Assembly (NCBI GenBank): GCA_028289195.1
Contig: JANQQR010000024.1
Location: 1-64,000 of the forward strand
DNA from: Phycisphaerales bacterium
Lineage (GTDB): Bacteria; Planctomycetota; Phycisphaerae; Phycisphaerales; UBA1924
Reading direction: 5' to 3'
Length of the DNA: 64,000 nucleotides
Below the pieces are notes generated by a model that saw only the letters and a program-made list of their open reading frames with translations, had not been told where the DNA came from and did not search any database. The translations under genes and the position numbers were made by a program. Shown piece after piece: positions 35,750 to 45,468 of the stretch; the stretch's first letter is position 1; the number at the start of each line of letters is the position of its first letter.

Positions 35750-36775
35750 CTACGAGCCCTCGTGCGCGACCTCGTCGAGGGCGCCGATGACCGGGCCGTG
35801 CAGCTCTTGCGCTGTCACGACGACGCCGCGATTGGCGTCCATGCCCGCGCCGTGCCCGAACTCCAGCTGAGCGCCGCGCGCGTCGGACGCGGCGCAGCCG
35901 GCCTCGTGGGAGATCAGTGCACCCGCCGCGTGGTCCCAGATGCGCTCGATGTAGCCCCCGCGGGGCAGACGCAGATACACGTCCGCCTGACCACGGGCGA
36001 CCACCGCGTACTTGCCCTGGCCGTCGAGGCGGAGGGGCTCGGCCAGTTCGCCCAGCTTGCCCATCGCGCGTTCCGCGACGTCGTGGCTCGTGTGCGAGCC
36101 GTCGACCGACTCGCACAGACGCAGCGGTTCGTTCTCCGTGCGGTGCAGGCGCTCCAGGCGGACCGCTCCGCTCCGCTCGGCGTCGCCCCGCATCTCCCAG
36201 GCGCCCTCGTGCGCCGAGGCGAAGTAGATCGAGCCGTGAGGATCCGGGTCGTCGAACGGGCGCCCGAAATCCAGCGAGAGATTCGGGCATCCGAGCACGC
36301 CGAGCGTGACCTCGCCGCCCTCGATCCACGCCAGGCACACCGAGTACTGCCCCCCGCGCAGGAAGCCCTTGGTGCCGTCGATGGGATCGAGCGTCCAGTA
36401 CCCGTGCGCGTGCGAGCGCTCCGACGACGGGTGCCCGAGGTCGATCGCGCCGATCACGTCGTCGCGCGTCGCGCCCGACCACACCTGGTTCGCCGCCTCG
36501 CAGACCGCGTCGGCGATGGCCGTCTCGCCGGCCTCGATCTGGTCGCGGAGCGTCTGGGCGTCTTCTTCCGCAATCATCGAGAACGGCCCGAGGTTCGACT
36601 GCAGGATGTTGTTCACGACCGCCTGGGACGCGAAATCCGCGACCGTCACCGGGCTGCGATCGTTCTTGTGCATCTTCTGCAGGTTCGCGAGCTGCTTCTG
36701 CAGCGAATCGCACACCCGGCAGGCCGCCTGCACCGCTTCGATCGCAACATCCAGCCGGCGCGGATGCTCAGCCAT
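35750..36775 (-). CDS. cysQ: 3'(2'),5'-bisphosphate nucleotidase
   Basis: Hydrolyses 3'-phosphoadenosine 5'-phosphate (PAP), the by-product of sulfotransferase and PAPS reductase reactions. The 341-residue protein has the inositol-phosphatase-family metal motifs: [18 protein letters not shown] and WDHAAG. It is longer than bacterial CysQ (about 250), closer to the yeast Hal2 or plant SAL1 form. The start at 36775 overlaps the apsK stop by eight bases (ATGGCTGA), so they are co-translated. Placement with apsK indicates that PAPS is consumed and PAP recycled. Confidence 0.92.
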   Translation of the reverse strand: MAEHPRRLDVAIEAVQAACRVCDSLQKQLANLQKMHKNDRSPVTVADFASQAVVNNILQSNLGPFSMIAEEDAQTLRDQIEAGETAIADAVCEAANQVWSGATRDDVIGAIDLGHPSSERSHAHGYWTLDPIDGTKGFLRGGQYSVCLAWIEGGEVTLGVLGCPNLSLDFGRPFDDPDPHGSIYFASAHEGAWEMRGDAERSGAVRLERLHRTENEPLRLCESVDGSHTSHDVAERAMGKLGELAEPLRLDGQGKYAVVARGQADVYLRLPRGGYIERIWDHAAGALISHEAGCAASDARGAQLEFGHGAGMDANRGVVVTAQELHGPVIGALDEVAHEGS

Positions 36776-37409
36776 TGACGCCCGCCTCCTGGCGCGACAC
36801 CAGCAGGCCCTCGCGCTCCAGCAACTCCAGGCACGAGCGCACGCAGTCTTCGACACTCTGCTCGGCCGGACGCAGCACGAGTTCGGCCTTCTCGGGCGCC
36901 TCGTACGGGTCATCGATCCCGGTGAACCCCTTGATCTCGCCGGCGCGGGCCTTCTTGTACAGCCCCTTGGGGTCGCGCTCTTCGCACACGTCGATCGGTG
37001 TGTCGACGTAGACCTCGATGAAGCGCAGACCCGTCTCCTCGTGCAGCGCACGCGCCGCGTCGCGGTCCGCCGTGTACGGGCTGATGAAGCTCGTCAGCGC
37101 GATCGAACCCGAGTCCGCGAACAGCTTGGCGACCTCGCCGATGCGCCGGATGTTCTCGGCACGGTCCTCGGCGCTGAAGCCCAGGTTCTTGTTCAGGCCG
37201 AAACGGATGTTGTCGCCGTCCATGCGGTAGCAGTGGATGCCCCGCTGCACGATCACCTGTTCCAGCGCCGCCGCGACGGTGCTCTTGCCCGAAGCGCTCA
37301 GCCCGGTGAACCAGACGGTGCAGCCCGAGGCCCCGAGCATGCCGTAGCGCTCGTCGCGGGTGAGGTGGCCGTCGTGCCAGTGGATGTTCGTCGATTTGGT
37401 GGTGCTCAT
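36768..37409 (-). CDS. cysC: Adenylyl-sulfate kinase
   Basis: Phosphorylates APS to PAPS, the donor of sulfate in sulfation and the substrate of PAPS reductase. The 213-residue product has the P-loop GLSASGKS at 36-43, DGDNIR, FISPY and the conserved [17 protein letters not shown] region. ATG at 37409 with GGGAG upstream fits; the open frame before it is spurious. It is the first gene of the apsK-cysQ-SLC13 unit. No sulfotransferase is visible in the window. Confidence 0.95.
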   Translation of the reverse strand: MSTTKSTNIHWHDGHLTRDERYGMLGASGCTVWFTGLSASGKSTVAAALEQVIVQRGIHCYRMDGDNIRFGLNKNLGFSAEDRAENIRRIGEVAKLFADSGSIALTSFISPYTADRDAARALHEETGLRFIEVYVDTPIDVCEERDPKGLYKKARAGEIKGFTGIDDPYEAPEKAELVLRPAEQSVEDCVRSCLELLEREGLLVSRQEAGVNG

Positions 37410-37483
37410 TCGTGCTCCCGGCTGCGGTCGGTGGTGGGAAACGTCCCAACCTAGGCCCGCCGAGCCGGGGAGTCCAATGAGCC

Positions 37484-40252
37484 TCAGTTCGCGGCTTCTT
37501 CGAAGACCCGGATGAACGGGGCGACCTCGACCGAACGGGGCGTCACGAGCTGGAAATCGACGTCCGAGCGGTCCTCGCCCGCCGCGATCCACAGAGCCGC
37601 CTTCAGGCCCTCGCCGGAGGCGTCCAGCCACTCACTCAGGGCCAGCTGAGCGCCCTCGTCCGTCGCGGGGCTCACGCCCACGATGCTCCGGCCCCGCGCC
37701 ACCAGCTCGATGTCGCGATCCGAATCACCCAGGCCGACGACCTCGTAGCCCGCCGCCATGAACTGCATCACCAGGGCGTCGAGCGCCAAAGCGTGCTCGC
37801 GCTCCACGTCCTCGGGCAGCAGATTCAGCAGCAGCACGCTGCCGCGGGTTCCCGGGGCGTAGCCGGACGACCATCCGCCCTGCTCGGCCCGGCGCTGCTC
37901 GGCCGCCGCCTTTGCGCGCTCGGCCCGGGCGTCGGCCATCTCGACCATCCGGCCGACCCGCGCCGACTCTCGGTACTCGGCCGAAGCCTCGTAGTCGGAC
38001 TCGTCCTCGCCGACGGTCAGCGCCAGCGCCGAGTCATCGAGCGACAGGTGCTTCCACAGCCCGGAGCGCTCGTGGGCGGCGCCCAGTTCGTTCAGAGCGT
38101 CGATGTCCCAATCCGAGCCGCGCTCTTCCTGCTCGCGCCATTCCTCGGGCAGGTTGAACGTGATCGTCTTATCGCCGAATCCGATTCGGACCTCGCCGTC
38201 GTCGTGGCTGGCCACGAAGGAGGACCCGCGCTTGTCGGCCTCCTTCACCAGCACGATCGCACCGGCCACGCCCGCCAGGAGGATCACGAAAGCCACGGCG
38301 ACGCCCGCGTTCGGGCCGTTCTTGTACGCCGCCCGGCCCTTCATCCGCTTGCGGGCACGATCCTGCGCAGCCCGGGCCCGCGCCCGCGCGTGCTTCACCT
38401 GCTCGCGGGCGGTCGCGCCGCCGGCATCGCGGTGCACGGCCTGGTGGCGCCTCGGCGCCTCCTCTGCGCCCTCGGCGAAGTTCTCCATTGCGTCGCCGAA
38501 CGACTCGCCCAGGCCCTTGCCCGAGCGCAGGCCGTCGCGCACATCACCGATCGCCGTGCGCACATCGTCCACGGCCTTCTTGACGTCTTCCTTGCCGTGG
38601 ATCCCGATGCCGTACACGCGCACGCCGGGGATCTCGTCCTTGTTCACGGTCTCCTCGGCCTCGCCCTGCACCTGGTACCGGCCCGTGAGCCAGTCGGTCA
38701 TCTTCAGGCTGGGGCGCACGCGCTTCTGCGCGACGGGCTCGGGCTGGGGCTCGACCTTCACACCACGGGCCGCTTCTGCCGTGCCCTCGCGCAGCGGGTG
38801 CACGCGCTCGGCGTCGGGCGGAACCGGCGACGCGGCCTTGGCCACGTGCACAGGAGCGGCCTTGGGCTCGGGACCGAACTGAAACTCCTCGTGCTCGATC
38901 TCGTCGACCACAGCCGCGACCGCTTCGGCGCCGGCGGCGCCGCCGCGCACCGACGGCAGGTCCGCCGGCTTCACGTCGTACGCGTCGGACGCGCTCATCA
39001 CCACGCGCAGGTCGGCCAGCATCTCGTCGGCCGAGGCGTAGCGCTTGTTCAGCTCCGTCATCGAGCGCCGCACGATCCAGCGCAGAGCCTCGGGAGACTT
39101 CTTGGAGAACTGGCTCAGCCCGCCGTGGGCCGGGAAGCTGTTCTCGAGCACCGCGTACATCACGGCGCCGGCGCCGTACAGGTCGAACTTCACGCCGTCA
39201 ACGTCCTTCACCTTCGCGCCACGGAGCGCCATGCGCACCATCTCCGGGTCGCGGAAGTACTCGGTGCCGTGCGTGGTCAGCGTCATCGCCGAGCGCAGCG
39301 GGGTCACCAGGCCGAGGTCCACCAGGTGGGCCTCGGCGGCCGACACGATGATGTTGTCCGGCTTGACGTCCTTGTGCCACAGCCCGCCGTGGTGGTAGAC
39401 CGCCAGGGCCTTGAGCAGGTCACGCATGTACGTCATCGCGTCGTCGAGCTGGCGCCCGTTCAGGCCCCGCTCGTCGGTCGCGGCGTGCATGTCCTTGGTC
39501 ACCTGCGTCAGGTTGTCGCCAGGCACGTAGGGCATCACGTAGAAGAAACGCTGGTCGTTCAGCTCATGGTCGAGCACGAGGCCCAGCTTCTTGGCCGCCT
39601 CGAGCGCGCGGCTCTCGCGGATGATCTGGGGCAGGCTCGACCCGTCGTGGATGCTGAAGCTCTTGATGACCACCTGGTCGATCAGGTGCCCGGCGCGGGC
39701 GAAGATCGCCAGCTTCTTCTCGTCGGGCTCGGCGACGAACAGACGCCCGCCCGAGCCGCCGCCCGCCAGCGAGCCGACGATCTTGTAGCCGTCGAACTGA
39801 CCGGTGCGCCGCGACGGCTTGTCCGAGCCCGGCGACTGCGCCATGGCGTCGGGGATGCGCCGCTCGATGCCCTCGGTCAGGCCGGTCAGCAGCAGGAACT
39901 TGGCCGGGTGGCCCAGCGCGATCCTGTAGATGCACTGTCCGAAGTTCTTCACCTCGCTCTGCAGGCCACGACCAAAGTGCGACGCGGCCGACCAGCGACC
40001 GATCACGACGTTGCCGAGGATGAGCGGCACGAACACGATCGCGGTGATCAGCGTGCCGACGAGGCGAACGGCATCGCTCAGCATCCCGCCGATGAAGCGG
40101 AAGACGTGCGCAATGACGGCACCGATCCCTTTGAACAGGTTCGTCATGAGCCACACGATGCCCTTGAACGCCGGCACGACCAGGAACACGATCGCGACGA
40201 TTCCGACGACAAAGGCCAGGATGCCGAGAATGATCATCAGTGGGACAGGCAT
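37484..40252 (-). CDS. Membrane Ser/Thr protein kinase with N-terminal helices and a C-terminal extracytoplasmic-type domain
   Basis: A 922-residue Hanks-type kinase. Two or more hydrophobic helices lie in residues 5-85. The kinase domain (about 155-420) has a GGGSGG nucleotide loop, Lys197 in VVIKSF, the catalytic loop HKDVKPDN with Asp295 and DLG (Asp312) in place of DFG, so it should be active. A further transmembrane helix lies at about 649-669, after a charged Arg/Ala-rich stretch. The remaining 250 residues are of unknown type. GGAGG before the ATG supports the start. It follows the sigma-factor gene by 88 bases, in the sigma-kinase pairing seen in Planctomycetes. It may control that sigma factor by phosphorylation; this is inference. 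Confidence 0.88.
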   Translation of the reverse strand: MPVPLMIILGILAFVVGIVAIVFLVVPAFKGIVWLMTNLFKGIGAVIAHVFRFIGGMLSDAVRLVGTLITAIVFVPLILGNVVIGRWSAASHFGRGLQSEVKNFGQCIYRIALGHPAKFLLLTGLTEGIERRIPDAMAQSPGSDKPSRRTGQFDGYKIVGSLAGGGSGGRLFVAEPDEKKLAIFARAGHLIDQVVIKSFSIHDGSSLPQIIRESRALEAAKKLGLVLDHELNDQRFFYVMPYVPGDNLTQVTKDMHAATDERGLNGRQLDDAMTYMRDLLKALAVYHHGGLWHKDVKPDNIIVSAAEAHLVDLGLVTPLRSAMTLTTHGTEYFRDPEMVRMALRGAKVKDVDGVKFDLYGAGAVMYAVLENSFPAHGGLSQFSKKSPEALRWIVRRSMTELNKRYASADEMLADLRVVMSASDAYDVKPADLPSVRGGAAGAEAVAAVVDEIEHEEFQFGPEPKAAPVHVAKAASPVPPDAERVHPLREGTAEAARGVKVEPQPEPVAQKRVRPSLKMTDWLTGRYQVQGEAEETVNKDEIPGVRVYGIGIHGKEDVKKAVDDVRTAIGDVRDGLRSGKGLGESFGDAMENFAEGAEEAPRRHQAVHRDAGGATAREQVKHARARARAAQDRARKRMKGRAAYKNGPNAGVAVAFVILLAGVAGAIVLVKEADKRGSSFVASHDDGEVRIGFGDKTITFNLPEEWREQEERGSDWDIDALNELGAAHERSGLWKHLSLDDSALALTVGEDESDYEASAEYRESARVGRMVEMADARAERAKAAAEQRRAEQGGWSSGYAPGTRGSVLLLNLLPEDVEREHALALDALVMQFMAAGYEVVGLGDSDRDIELVARGRSIVGVSPATDEGAQLALSEWLDASGEGLKAALWIAAGEDRSDVDFQLVTPRSVEVAPFIRVFEEAAN

Positions 40253-40340
40253 CGATCCAACCTCCGGCCCTCCCCGACCCGCGGGTCTCTCCCGGGGTCT
40301 CCAAGGGCGGCTGCTTCCGAGTCAGGCCCGCTGAACTCCG

Positions 40341-41093
40341 TCAGCCGAGCCCGGCCCCTTCTTCCTCCCGCCTCGTCTCGATCTCCTTCAGGTAGAGATC
40401 GGCGATGGCATCGTCGAAGAGGCCGTCATCGCCCTTGTTCGGACTCAGGGGCAGCCCATTTCGCTCCGCCTCTTCCAGCTCGTCCTCCGTGAAGCTGTAC
40501 GTCGCGATCACCTCGCCCAGCCTCGAGCGCAGCGCGTCGCGGACCTTCGTCAGACGACGGCTCACCGTGGGCTCGCTCGTGCCCAGCGAAGAGGCAACGT
40601 CCTTCCCGCTCATACCGTCGAAGACACGCATCCGGTACACCGAAAAGTCCGTGAAATCCGTCTCCCGCTCGACCATCCGGATGGCGGCGTACACCTTGGC
40701 CCGGAAAACAGCCGCCTCGTAGATCCCGTCCGGCGAGCGCCCGCCCGATTCGCCCATCCAGCCCTCCTCGAGGGAGGCCGCCCGCTTGCCCGAGCCGCGC
40801 TTCTGGGCCATGCGACGATCGATCTCGTCCCCCAGCGTGTGCTTGGCGATCGCCAGCAGCCACGTGCTGAAGCGGGCCCCCTTGGCGGGGTCGTAGCGAT
40901 CGATCGAATCGCTGAGCGCCGCAAGGGTCTCCTGCGAGAGGTCCTTCACGGTCTCGGCGCCGATCCGGCCCTTGCCCCACTTGCTGAGCTGGGCCCGGAG
41001 CACGGGACCGAAGGTCTCCCACAGCTCGAACCACGCAGCTGTGTCCTGCGCCTTGAGCCTGGAGATGAAGCTCGTCGTGAGCGAATTGAGCAT
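40341..41093 (-). CDS. ECF-like RNA polymerase sigma factor with a C-terminal extension
   Basis: A 250-residue sigma-70-family protein. Region 2 lies at about 50-95 (DLSQETLAALSDSIDRYDP, then ARFSTWLLAIAKHTLGDEI) and region 4 at about 150-195 (MSGKDVASSLGTSEPTVSRRL, helix-turn-helix). About 55 residues after region 4 are acidic and not conserved in ordinary sigma factors. I chose ATG at 41093, with GGAGG upstream, rather than the TTG six codons earlier. It is followed by the Ser/Thr kinase gene and divergent from a coiled-coil protein gene. Probable kinase-responsive ECF sigma factor. Confidence 0.88.
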   Translation of the reverse strand: MLNSLTTSFISRLKAQDTAAWFELWETFGPVLRAQLSKWGKGRIGAETVKDLSQETLAALSDSIDRYDPAKGARFSTWLLAIAKHTLGDEIDRRMAQKRGSGKRAASLEEGWMGESGGRSPDGIYEAAVFRAKVYAAIRMVERETDFTDFSVYRMRVFDGMSGKDVASSLGTSEPTVSRRLTKVRDALRSRLGEVIATYSFTEDELEEAERNGLPLSPNKGDDGLFDDAIADLYLKEIETRREEEGAGLG

Positions 41094-41458
41094 GCGGCCT
41101 GCGCCCTCCAATCCCCGATTCGTTGCCCTCTATCGCGCCCTCACAGAGCCACGCCCGGCTCCCCCGAGTGGGGGCCGTCCGGGGGCTACCGGGGGCACCG
41201 CTAGGGGCTGGTTGGGGCGGGGCCGCGCCCGATTTTGCGGACGGGAAAGGGCCCGGACCCAGCTTCTAAGGATATGGCGCACAAGCCCCTGCGGGGCAGC
41301 GGGCCGAGATCACGCCACTTTTTTCCGATCCCCGCAACCCGGCGTGAAATCCGCCCGGCCGCCCCCCCAATGACCCTGTGCGAGACATAGCCAATCGCGG
41401 GCCCCACGCTGAGTGAGCACGGGCCCGACACGCAAGACGGAAACAAAGGAGCGTTCAA
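41094..41458. other. 365-base divergent intergenic region of the sigma-factor block
   Basis: Lies between the sigma-factor gene and the coiled-coil protein gene, which are divergent. It must hold promoters for both. I see an inverted repeat CGGGCCC (41398-41404) and GGGCCCG (41421-41427) in the leader of the plus-strand gene, and a strong AAAGGAG ribosome-binding site at 41445-41451. A T-run (41318-41323) is present but not after a hairpin. No reading frame was convincing. Confidence 0.45.
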
Positions 41459-42430
41459 ATGGCCCTCGTCAAGACAGCAGTCCGAATCGCAGTGATCGGT
41501 GGTCTGGCGACCGGCGCGGCTGTCCTGGTCGCCGGTCCCGAGCGCGTGGCCGCCCTCAGCGGGCAGGTCCGCACCAAGGTCAACCAGGCTATCGACAGCC
41601 AGATCGACGACCCCGTCGCTCTCCGCGCCCAGCTCCGCAAGCTGGAAAGCCAGTACCCCAAGCGCATCGCCGAAGTCCGCTCGGACCTCGCCGAGCTGGA
41701 CTCCCAGCTCGCCGCCCTCGAGAAGGACCAGGCAGTGAGCCAGAAGGTCGTCGCCCTCGCGAGCGCCGACTTCGAAGCCCTCGAGCCGCTCATCGCCAAG
41801 GCCGAGGCCGCTCGCAGCGAGTCGCCCTACGCGGTCATCAACGTCCGCTTCGGTGGCGGCACGCTGACGCTTGATCAGGCCTACCAGCGCGGCACGAACA
41901 TCAATCAGACCATCAGCGTCTACCAGACCCGCGCCGCCGACGCCGCCCAGAACGTCGCTTTCCTCGACCAGCAGAAGCAGCACCTCACCGAGCTGCTCAA
42001 CGAGCTGGAGACCGAGCGGGCGCAGTTCCAGGCCCAGGTGTGGCAGCTCGACAACGAGATCGAGGCGATCGCCCGCAACGAGAACCTCATCGAGATGGTC
42101 GAGTCCCGCCAGGCCACGCTCAGCAAGTACGAGCGCTACGAGGCCGTCAGCCTGGATCACGTCAAGGACCGGATGCGCAAGATCCGTGCCGAGCAGGAGT
42201 CCCGCCTCGCGGCCATGCAGAACCAGAGCAAGTCGCGCAACTACGAGCAGGAAGCCGAGAACATGATCCAGACGGAGAACATGGGTCGCGAACTGTTCGA
42301 GCGGAGCCTCGAAGAGACCAGCCTGCAGCCGACAACTATCGAGATCACCCCCGAGGACGCCCACAAGGGCAACGCCTCCAAGGACCTCGACAAGTACGCC
42401 TTCTCCGGCAAGATCCTGATCGACCGCTAA
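41459..42430 (+). CDS. Coiled-coil protein of unknown function
   Basis: A 323-residue protein. A hydrophobic segment (residues 5-30, VRIAVIGGLATGAAVLVAG) could be a signal anchor. The rest is mostly helical, Glu/Gln/Lys/Ala-rich, with long coiled-coil stretches around residues 55-100 and 150-270. The overall look recalls PspA/IM30-like envelope proteins, but no family motif can be named. It has a strong ribosome-binding site and its own strong terminator, suggesting high expression. It is divergent from the sigma-factor/kinase pair and could be a target of that sigma factor. Not recognised. Confidence 0.8.
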   Translation: MALVKTAVRIAVIGGLATGAAVLVAGPERVAALSGQVRTKVNQAIDSQIDDPVALRAQLRKLESQYPKRIAEVRSDLAELDSQLAALEKDQAVSQKVVALASADFEALEPLIAKAEAARSESPYAVINVRFGGGTLTLDQAYQRGTNINQTISVYQTRAADAAQNVAFLDQQKQHLTELLNELETERAQFQAQVWQLDNEIEAIARNENLIEMVESRQATLSKYERYEAVSLDHVKDRMRKIRAEQESRLAAMQNQSKSRNYEQEAENMIQTENMGRELFERSLEETSLQPTTIEITPEDAHKGNASKDLDKYAFSGKILIDR

Positions 42431-42489
42431 TCGATCCGATCAGCCCAGAGAAGCAAGACTCCTCCACGGTCGAGTAACGACCCCCATTG

Positions 42490-42531
42490 CCCGCCGAGGC
42501 GCGCCGCCGCCCTTGGCGGGTTTTCTTTTTT
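42490..42531 (+). terminator. Rho-independent terminator of the coiled-coil protein gene
   Basis: CCCGCC at 42490-42495 pairs with GGCGGG at 42515-42520, with further G/C pairing inside, followed by TTTTCTTTTTT (42521-42531). It lies 60 bases after the stop codon. A textbook terminator. Confidence 0.85.
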
Positions 42532-42660
42532 GCGGAAGGGCCACAGGGGCACAGGGGAACAAGGATCCGCAACGGGCGCGATCTACGAGCCGCGAGCGCA
42601 AGCTCGCGGTCCAGTGACCGGCCGAAGGACCGGGGTGGTGACTCGACGCGACGGCGCCGC

Positions 42661-45468
42661 CTACCCCTCCCCGCTCATCTTCCGACGCACCGCCTCGAGC
42701 CGCTTCTGATGCAACTCGTGCTGTGGCTCGAGCTCCGTCAGCGCGACGATGTGGCGCTCGGCGCTCGCGTAATCGCCCCGGCGCAGCGCCACCGTCGCCG
42801 CCAGTTCCCGGTGCCCCGCGTCGAACGGCGAGATCTGCGTCGCGCGGCTGATCTTCGCCCACGCCCGGTCCCACTCGCTGATCGCCGCGTACCGGCGCGC
42901 CAGCTCGATCGCGTAGCTGGGGCTGCTCTGCTCCCGGGCATCGAGAAACTCGAGGTGCTCGATCGCCCGTGACTTGTCGTCGCTCTCCAGGTACAGGCGC
43001 GCAAGGTGGCGGTGGGGGAGGGGATCGACAGGTCGCACCCGCGCGTAGTGCTCGAGCAGCGGCACCATGCTGTCGTCCACGCGCCCGCCGCGCTCGAACA
43101 CCGTGTACTCGATCTTCATCTGCAGCAGGTCCGGGTGATCGGGGTACTGCTCGAGCAACTCCTCAACGACCTCGGGCGTCGGCTCGGCGAGCGTCACCTC
43201 GAACTGATCGAGCGCCACTCCCTCGAGTTTTTCCACCGCGTCGGCCCGATCGATACCGAGCTCGGCCAGCATCGCCTGCACGCCGTCGGTGTTCTCCGGA
43301 TCGTCCAGCGAGATCTCCAGCAGCATGTCGCGCACCGAGGGCTCGATGAGCATCCCGTGGGCCCGCGCATCCTTGTAGCCCCATTCCTTGAAGTCCTCGA
43401 GGAAGCGGTCGGTCGTGATGCCGAACACCCGCTCGAACGCCTCGCTCTCGAGCACGCCCTCGGCGTACAGGTCGAGCAATTGCAGCGTCGCGTCGCGCCC
43501 GCCGATCTCCATCATGTACTCGAGCATCCACTGGCCCTGGGCGTACGCCAGCGGGCGATCGAAGCGGGTCTTTGGTCGCGTGAACGCCAGGCTGATGCCG
43601 TCGAAATCGTGCAGGCCGTCGTTCTCGAGCGCGCTGGTGATCAGCTGCCAGCGCTGCCAGTCGCGCACCGGGCTCTCGAGGTCCACGGCGCACGCCTCGG
43701 TGTACCACAGAGGGAGCCGGTTGGCGGCCCGCCCCAGCGTGATCGTGTGCACGTACTCATGCTGCACGACCCGGGGCCAGTCGTACGGCCCCGAGTACAG
43801 CCCCTGCTTGCCGATCTTGGGCGCCTCCATCGCGATCACCGGGCCCGTCGCCGCCGCGATCGTGTGGATCGCCGGCATGCCCGCGATGCGCACGCCGAAC
43901 CACTCGTGGTCCGGCATCAGCTCCAGCACCGTCTTATCCTCGGGCTCCCAGCCGTACACCGACGCCACGTTCTCGTGGATCACGTCCAGCGGCTCGAGCA
44001 TGTCCCGGGCCATGATCTCGTCGATCCCCGGGCGATAGCGGATCCGGAAGTGCTCGCTCTCGAGCGTGTCGTAGGTCACCAGCTCTTCCAGCAGCGTGCG
44101 GCTGTTCCGCGCCCGGATGTTGAACTCATCCAGCTCCGTCGCCCGGCGCAGCGCCGTCAGTGCCTCGGTGTCGCGCCCGGACTGCAGCTCCATCAGGCCC
44201 AGCTCGATCCACGGCTCCGACCAGTTGGGCTGGCGCTCGGTGGCCGCTTCGAGGTACTCGGCGCTCTTGGCGTACTGGCGCGCCTCCGAGAGCGCACGCC
44301 CGACGTAGAACGGACCCAGCGCCGACCCCGGCGACAGCTCCGCCAGGCCCGCGAGGATCTCGTCGGTCGTCTCGTAGTCGAAGTTCGTCGCGTGCGCCGC
44401 CGCGGCCGTCGCCAGCAGCTCGCGCATCTTCGGGTAGCGCTCGAGCGAGGGCTCCAGCGCCTCGATCGCGCGGTCCGGCATGCTCAATCGCATGAACCCC
44501 CGGGCAGTGATCAGATCGCCCATGTAGCTCTCGAACGCGGGTTCGGCGTCCTGTTTCTCGTCCTCGCCCTCTTCCTCCGGCGGCGGTTCGAGCTCGAGGT
44601 TCGCGTCCATCGTGAGGGCGACGTTCTCAACCTGATCGATATCGAGGCTGTCGACGCTGAGCATCCCCAGCATGTGCCACGCGGCGCCGCAGCGCGGGTT
44701 GAGCGTCAGCGTCTCCATCAGCGCCTGGCCGGCCTCGGCCCGGTTGTCCTTCTCGTACAACAGCTGCGCCTGGGTGAAGACCGCCGGCCAGTACAGGCGA
44801 TCGACCTCTTCCTGCGCACGGCGCAGCATCGCGATGATCTCGTGGTATTCCGATGCCGCTCGCCCGTCGATGCGCGCGCGGATCATGAACACGCGCGCAG
44901 CTTCCACCAGATCTGGCGCCGTCTCGAGTCGCTCATCGCGCATCGTGCGCACCAGCGGATCGCTCGCCAGCATCGCGCCGTCGTAGTCGCCCAGCAGCTC
45001 GTGCGCCTGCGTGCGGATCCGGATCGCCCGGAACCCCGGGGCGCCCTCGAGCATGCTCAGCGCCTCGCGGATCTCGCCCCGAAGCATCGACGCCTCGGCC
45101 CTGTCCTCGATCGCCGCCGCGGGGTCGAACAACGACTCGTGATCGATCGCTCCAACCAGCAACGCTGCGCGGGCCCGCATCTCGACGCTGTCCAGGTCGC
45201 CCGCCTCCCACATGCCGTGGAACACGCGCCGTTCCTTCGCCTCTTGCGCGGTCAGGAACGGCGCCGCAAGCGCGTTCACGAGCGCCTGCGATGTCGGCGG
45301 GGCCTCCATCCGCTGCACGCCCGTCGGGCGCGGCCCGCCGCCGATGCTTTGTGCGGACGCTTCAGAAAGCCCGATCCCAAGGCCGCACACCAGCGCGAGC
45401 AGCCCGGTGCGCGTCATCAATCGTCCGTTGCCCCGGTCCACGCCTCGTCGCCCTCCGCGGTCAGCCAT
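42661..45468 (-). CDS. Secreted TPR protein with a gluzincin (peptidase-MA-like) domain
   Basis: A 935-residue protein. The ATG at 45468 with AGGGAG upstream is preferred over the one at 45417. It gives an Arg-rich start followed by a signal sequence (LLALVCGLGIGLSEASAQS). The N-terminal half has TPR-like repeats. A zinc-peptidase motif HEYVH is at residues 570-574, with WYTEACAVDLE about 20 residues later supplying the third ligand Glu. More TPR repeats follow. Peptidase-MA-like domains with TPRs are common in secreted Planctomycete proteins. The start overlaps the stop of the LolA-like gene by eight bases, so they are co-translated. Substrate unknown. Confidence 0.85.
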   Translation of the reverse strand: MADRGGRRGVDRGNGRLMTRTGLLALVCGLGIGLSEASAQSIGGGPRPTGVQRMEAPPTSQALVNALAAPFLTAQEAKERRVFHGMWEAGDLDSVEMRARAALLVGAIDHESLFDPAAAIEDRAEASMLRGEIREALSMLEGAPGFRAIRIRTQAHELLGDYDGAMLASDPLVRTMRDERLETAPDLVEAARVFMIRARIDGRAASEYHEIIAMLRRAQEEVDRLYWPAVFTQAQLLYEKDNRAEAGQALMETLTLNPRCGAAWHMLGMLSVDSLDIDQVENVALTMDANLELEPPPEEEGEDEKQDAEPAFESYMGDLITARGFMRLSMPDRAIEALEPSLERYPKMRELLATAAAAHATNFDYETTDEILAGLAELSPGSALGPFYVGRALSEARQYAKSAEYLEAATERQPNWSEPWIELGLMELQSGRDTEALTALRRATELDEFNIRARNSRTLLEELVTYDTLESEHFRIRYRPGIDEIMARDMLEPLDVIHENVASVYGWEPEDKTVLELMPDHEWFGVRIAGMPAIHTIAAATGPVIAMEAPKIGKQGLYSGPYDWPRVVQHEYVHTITLGRAANRLPLWYTEACAVDLESPVRDWQRWQLITSALENDGLHDFDGISLAFTRPKTRFDRPLAYAQGQWMLEYMMEIGGRDATLQLLDLYAEGVLESEAFERVFGITTDRFLEDFKEWGYKDARAHGMLIEPSVRDMLLEISLDDPENTDGVQAMLAELGIDRADAVEKLEGVALDQFEVTLAEPTPEVVEELLEQYPDHPDLLQMKIEYTVFERGGRVDDSMVPLLEHYARVRPVDPLPHRHLARLYLESDDKSRAIEHLEFLDAREQSSPSYAIELARRYAAISEWDRAWAKISRATQISPFDAGHRELAATVALRRGDYASAERHIVALTELEPQHELHQKRLEAVRRKMSGEG

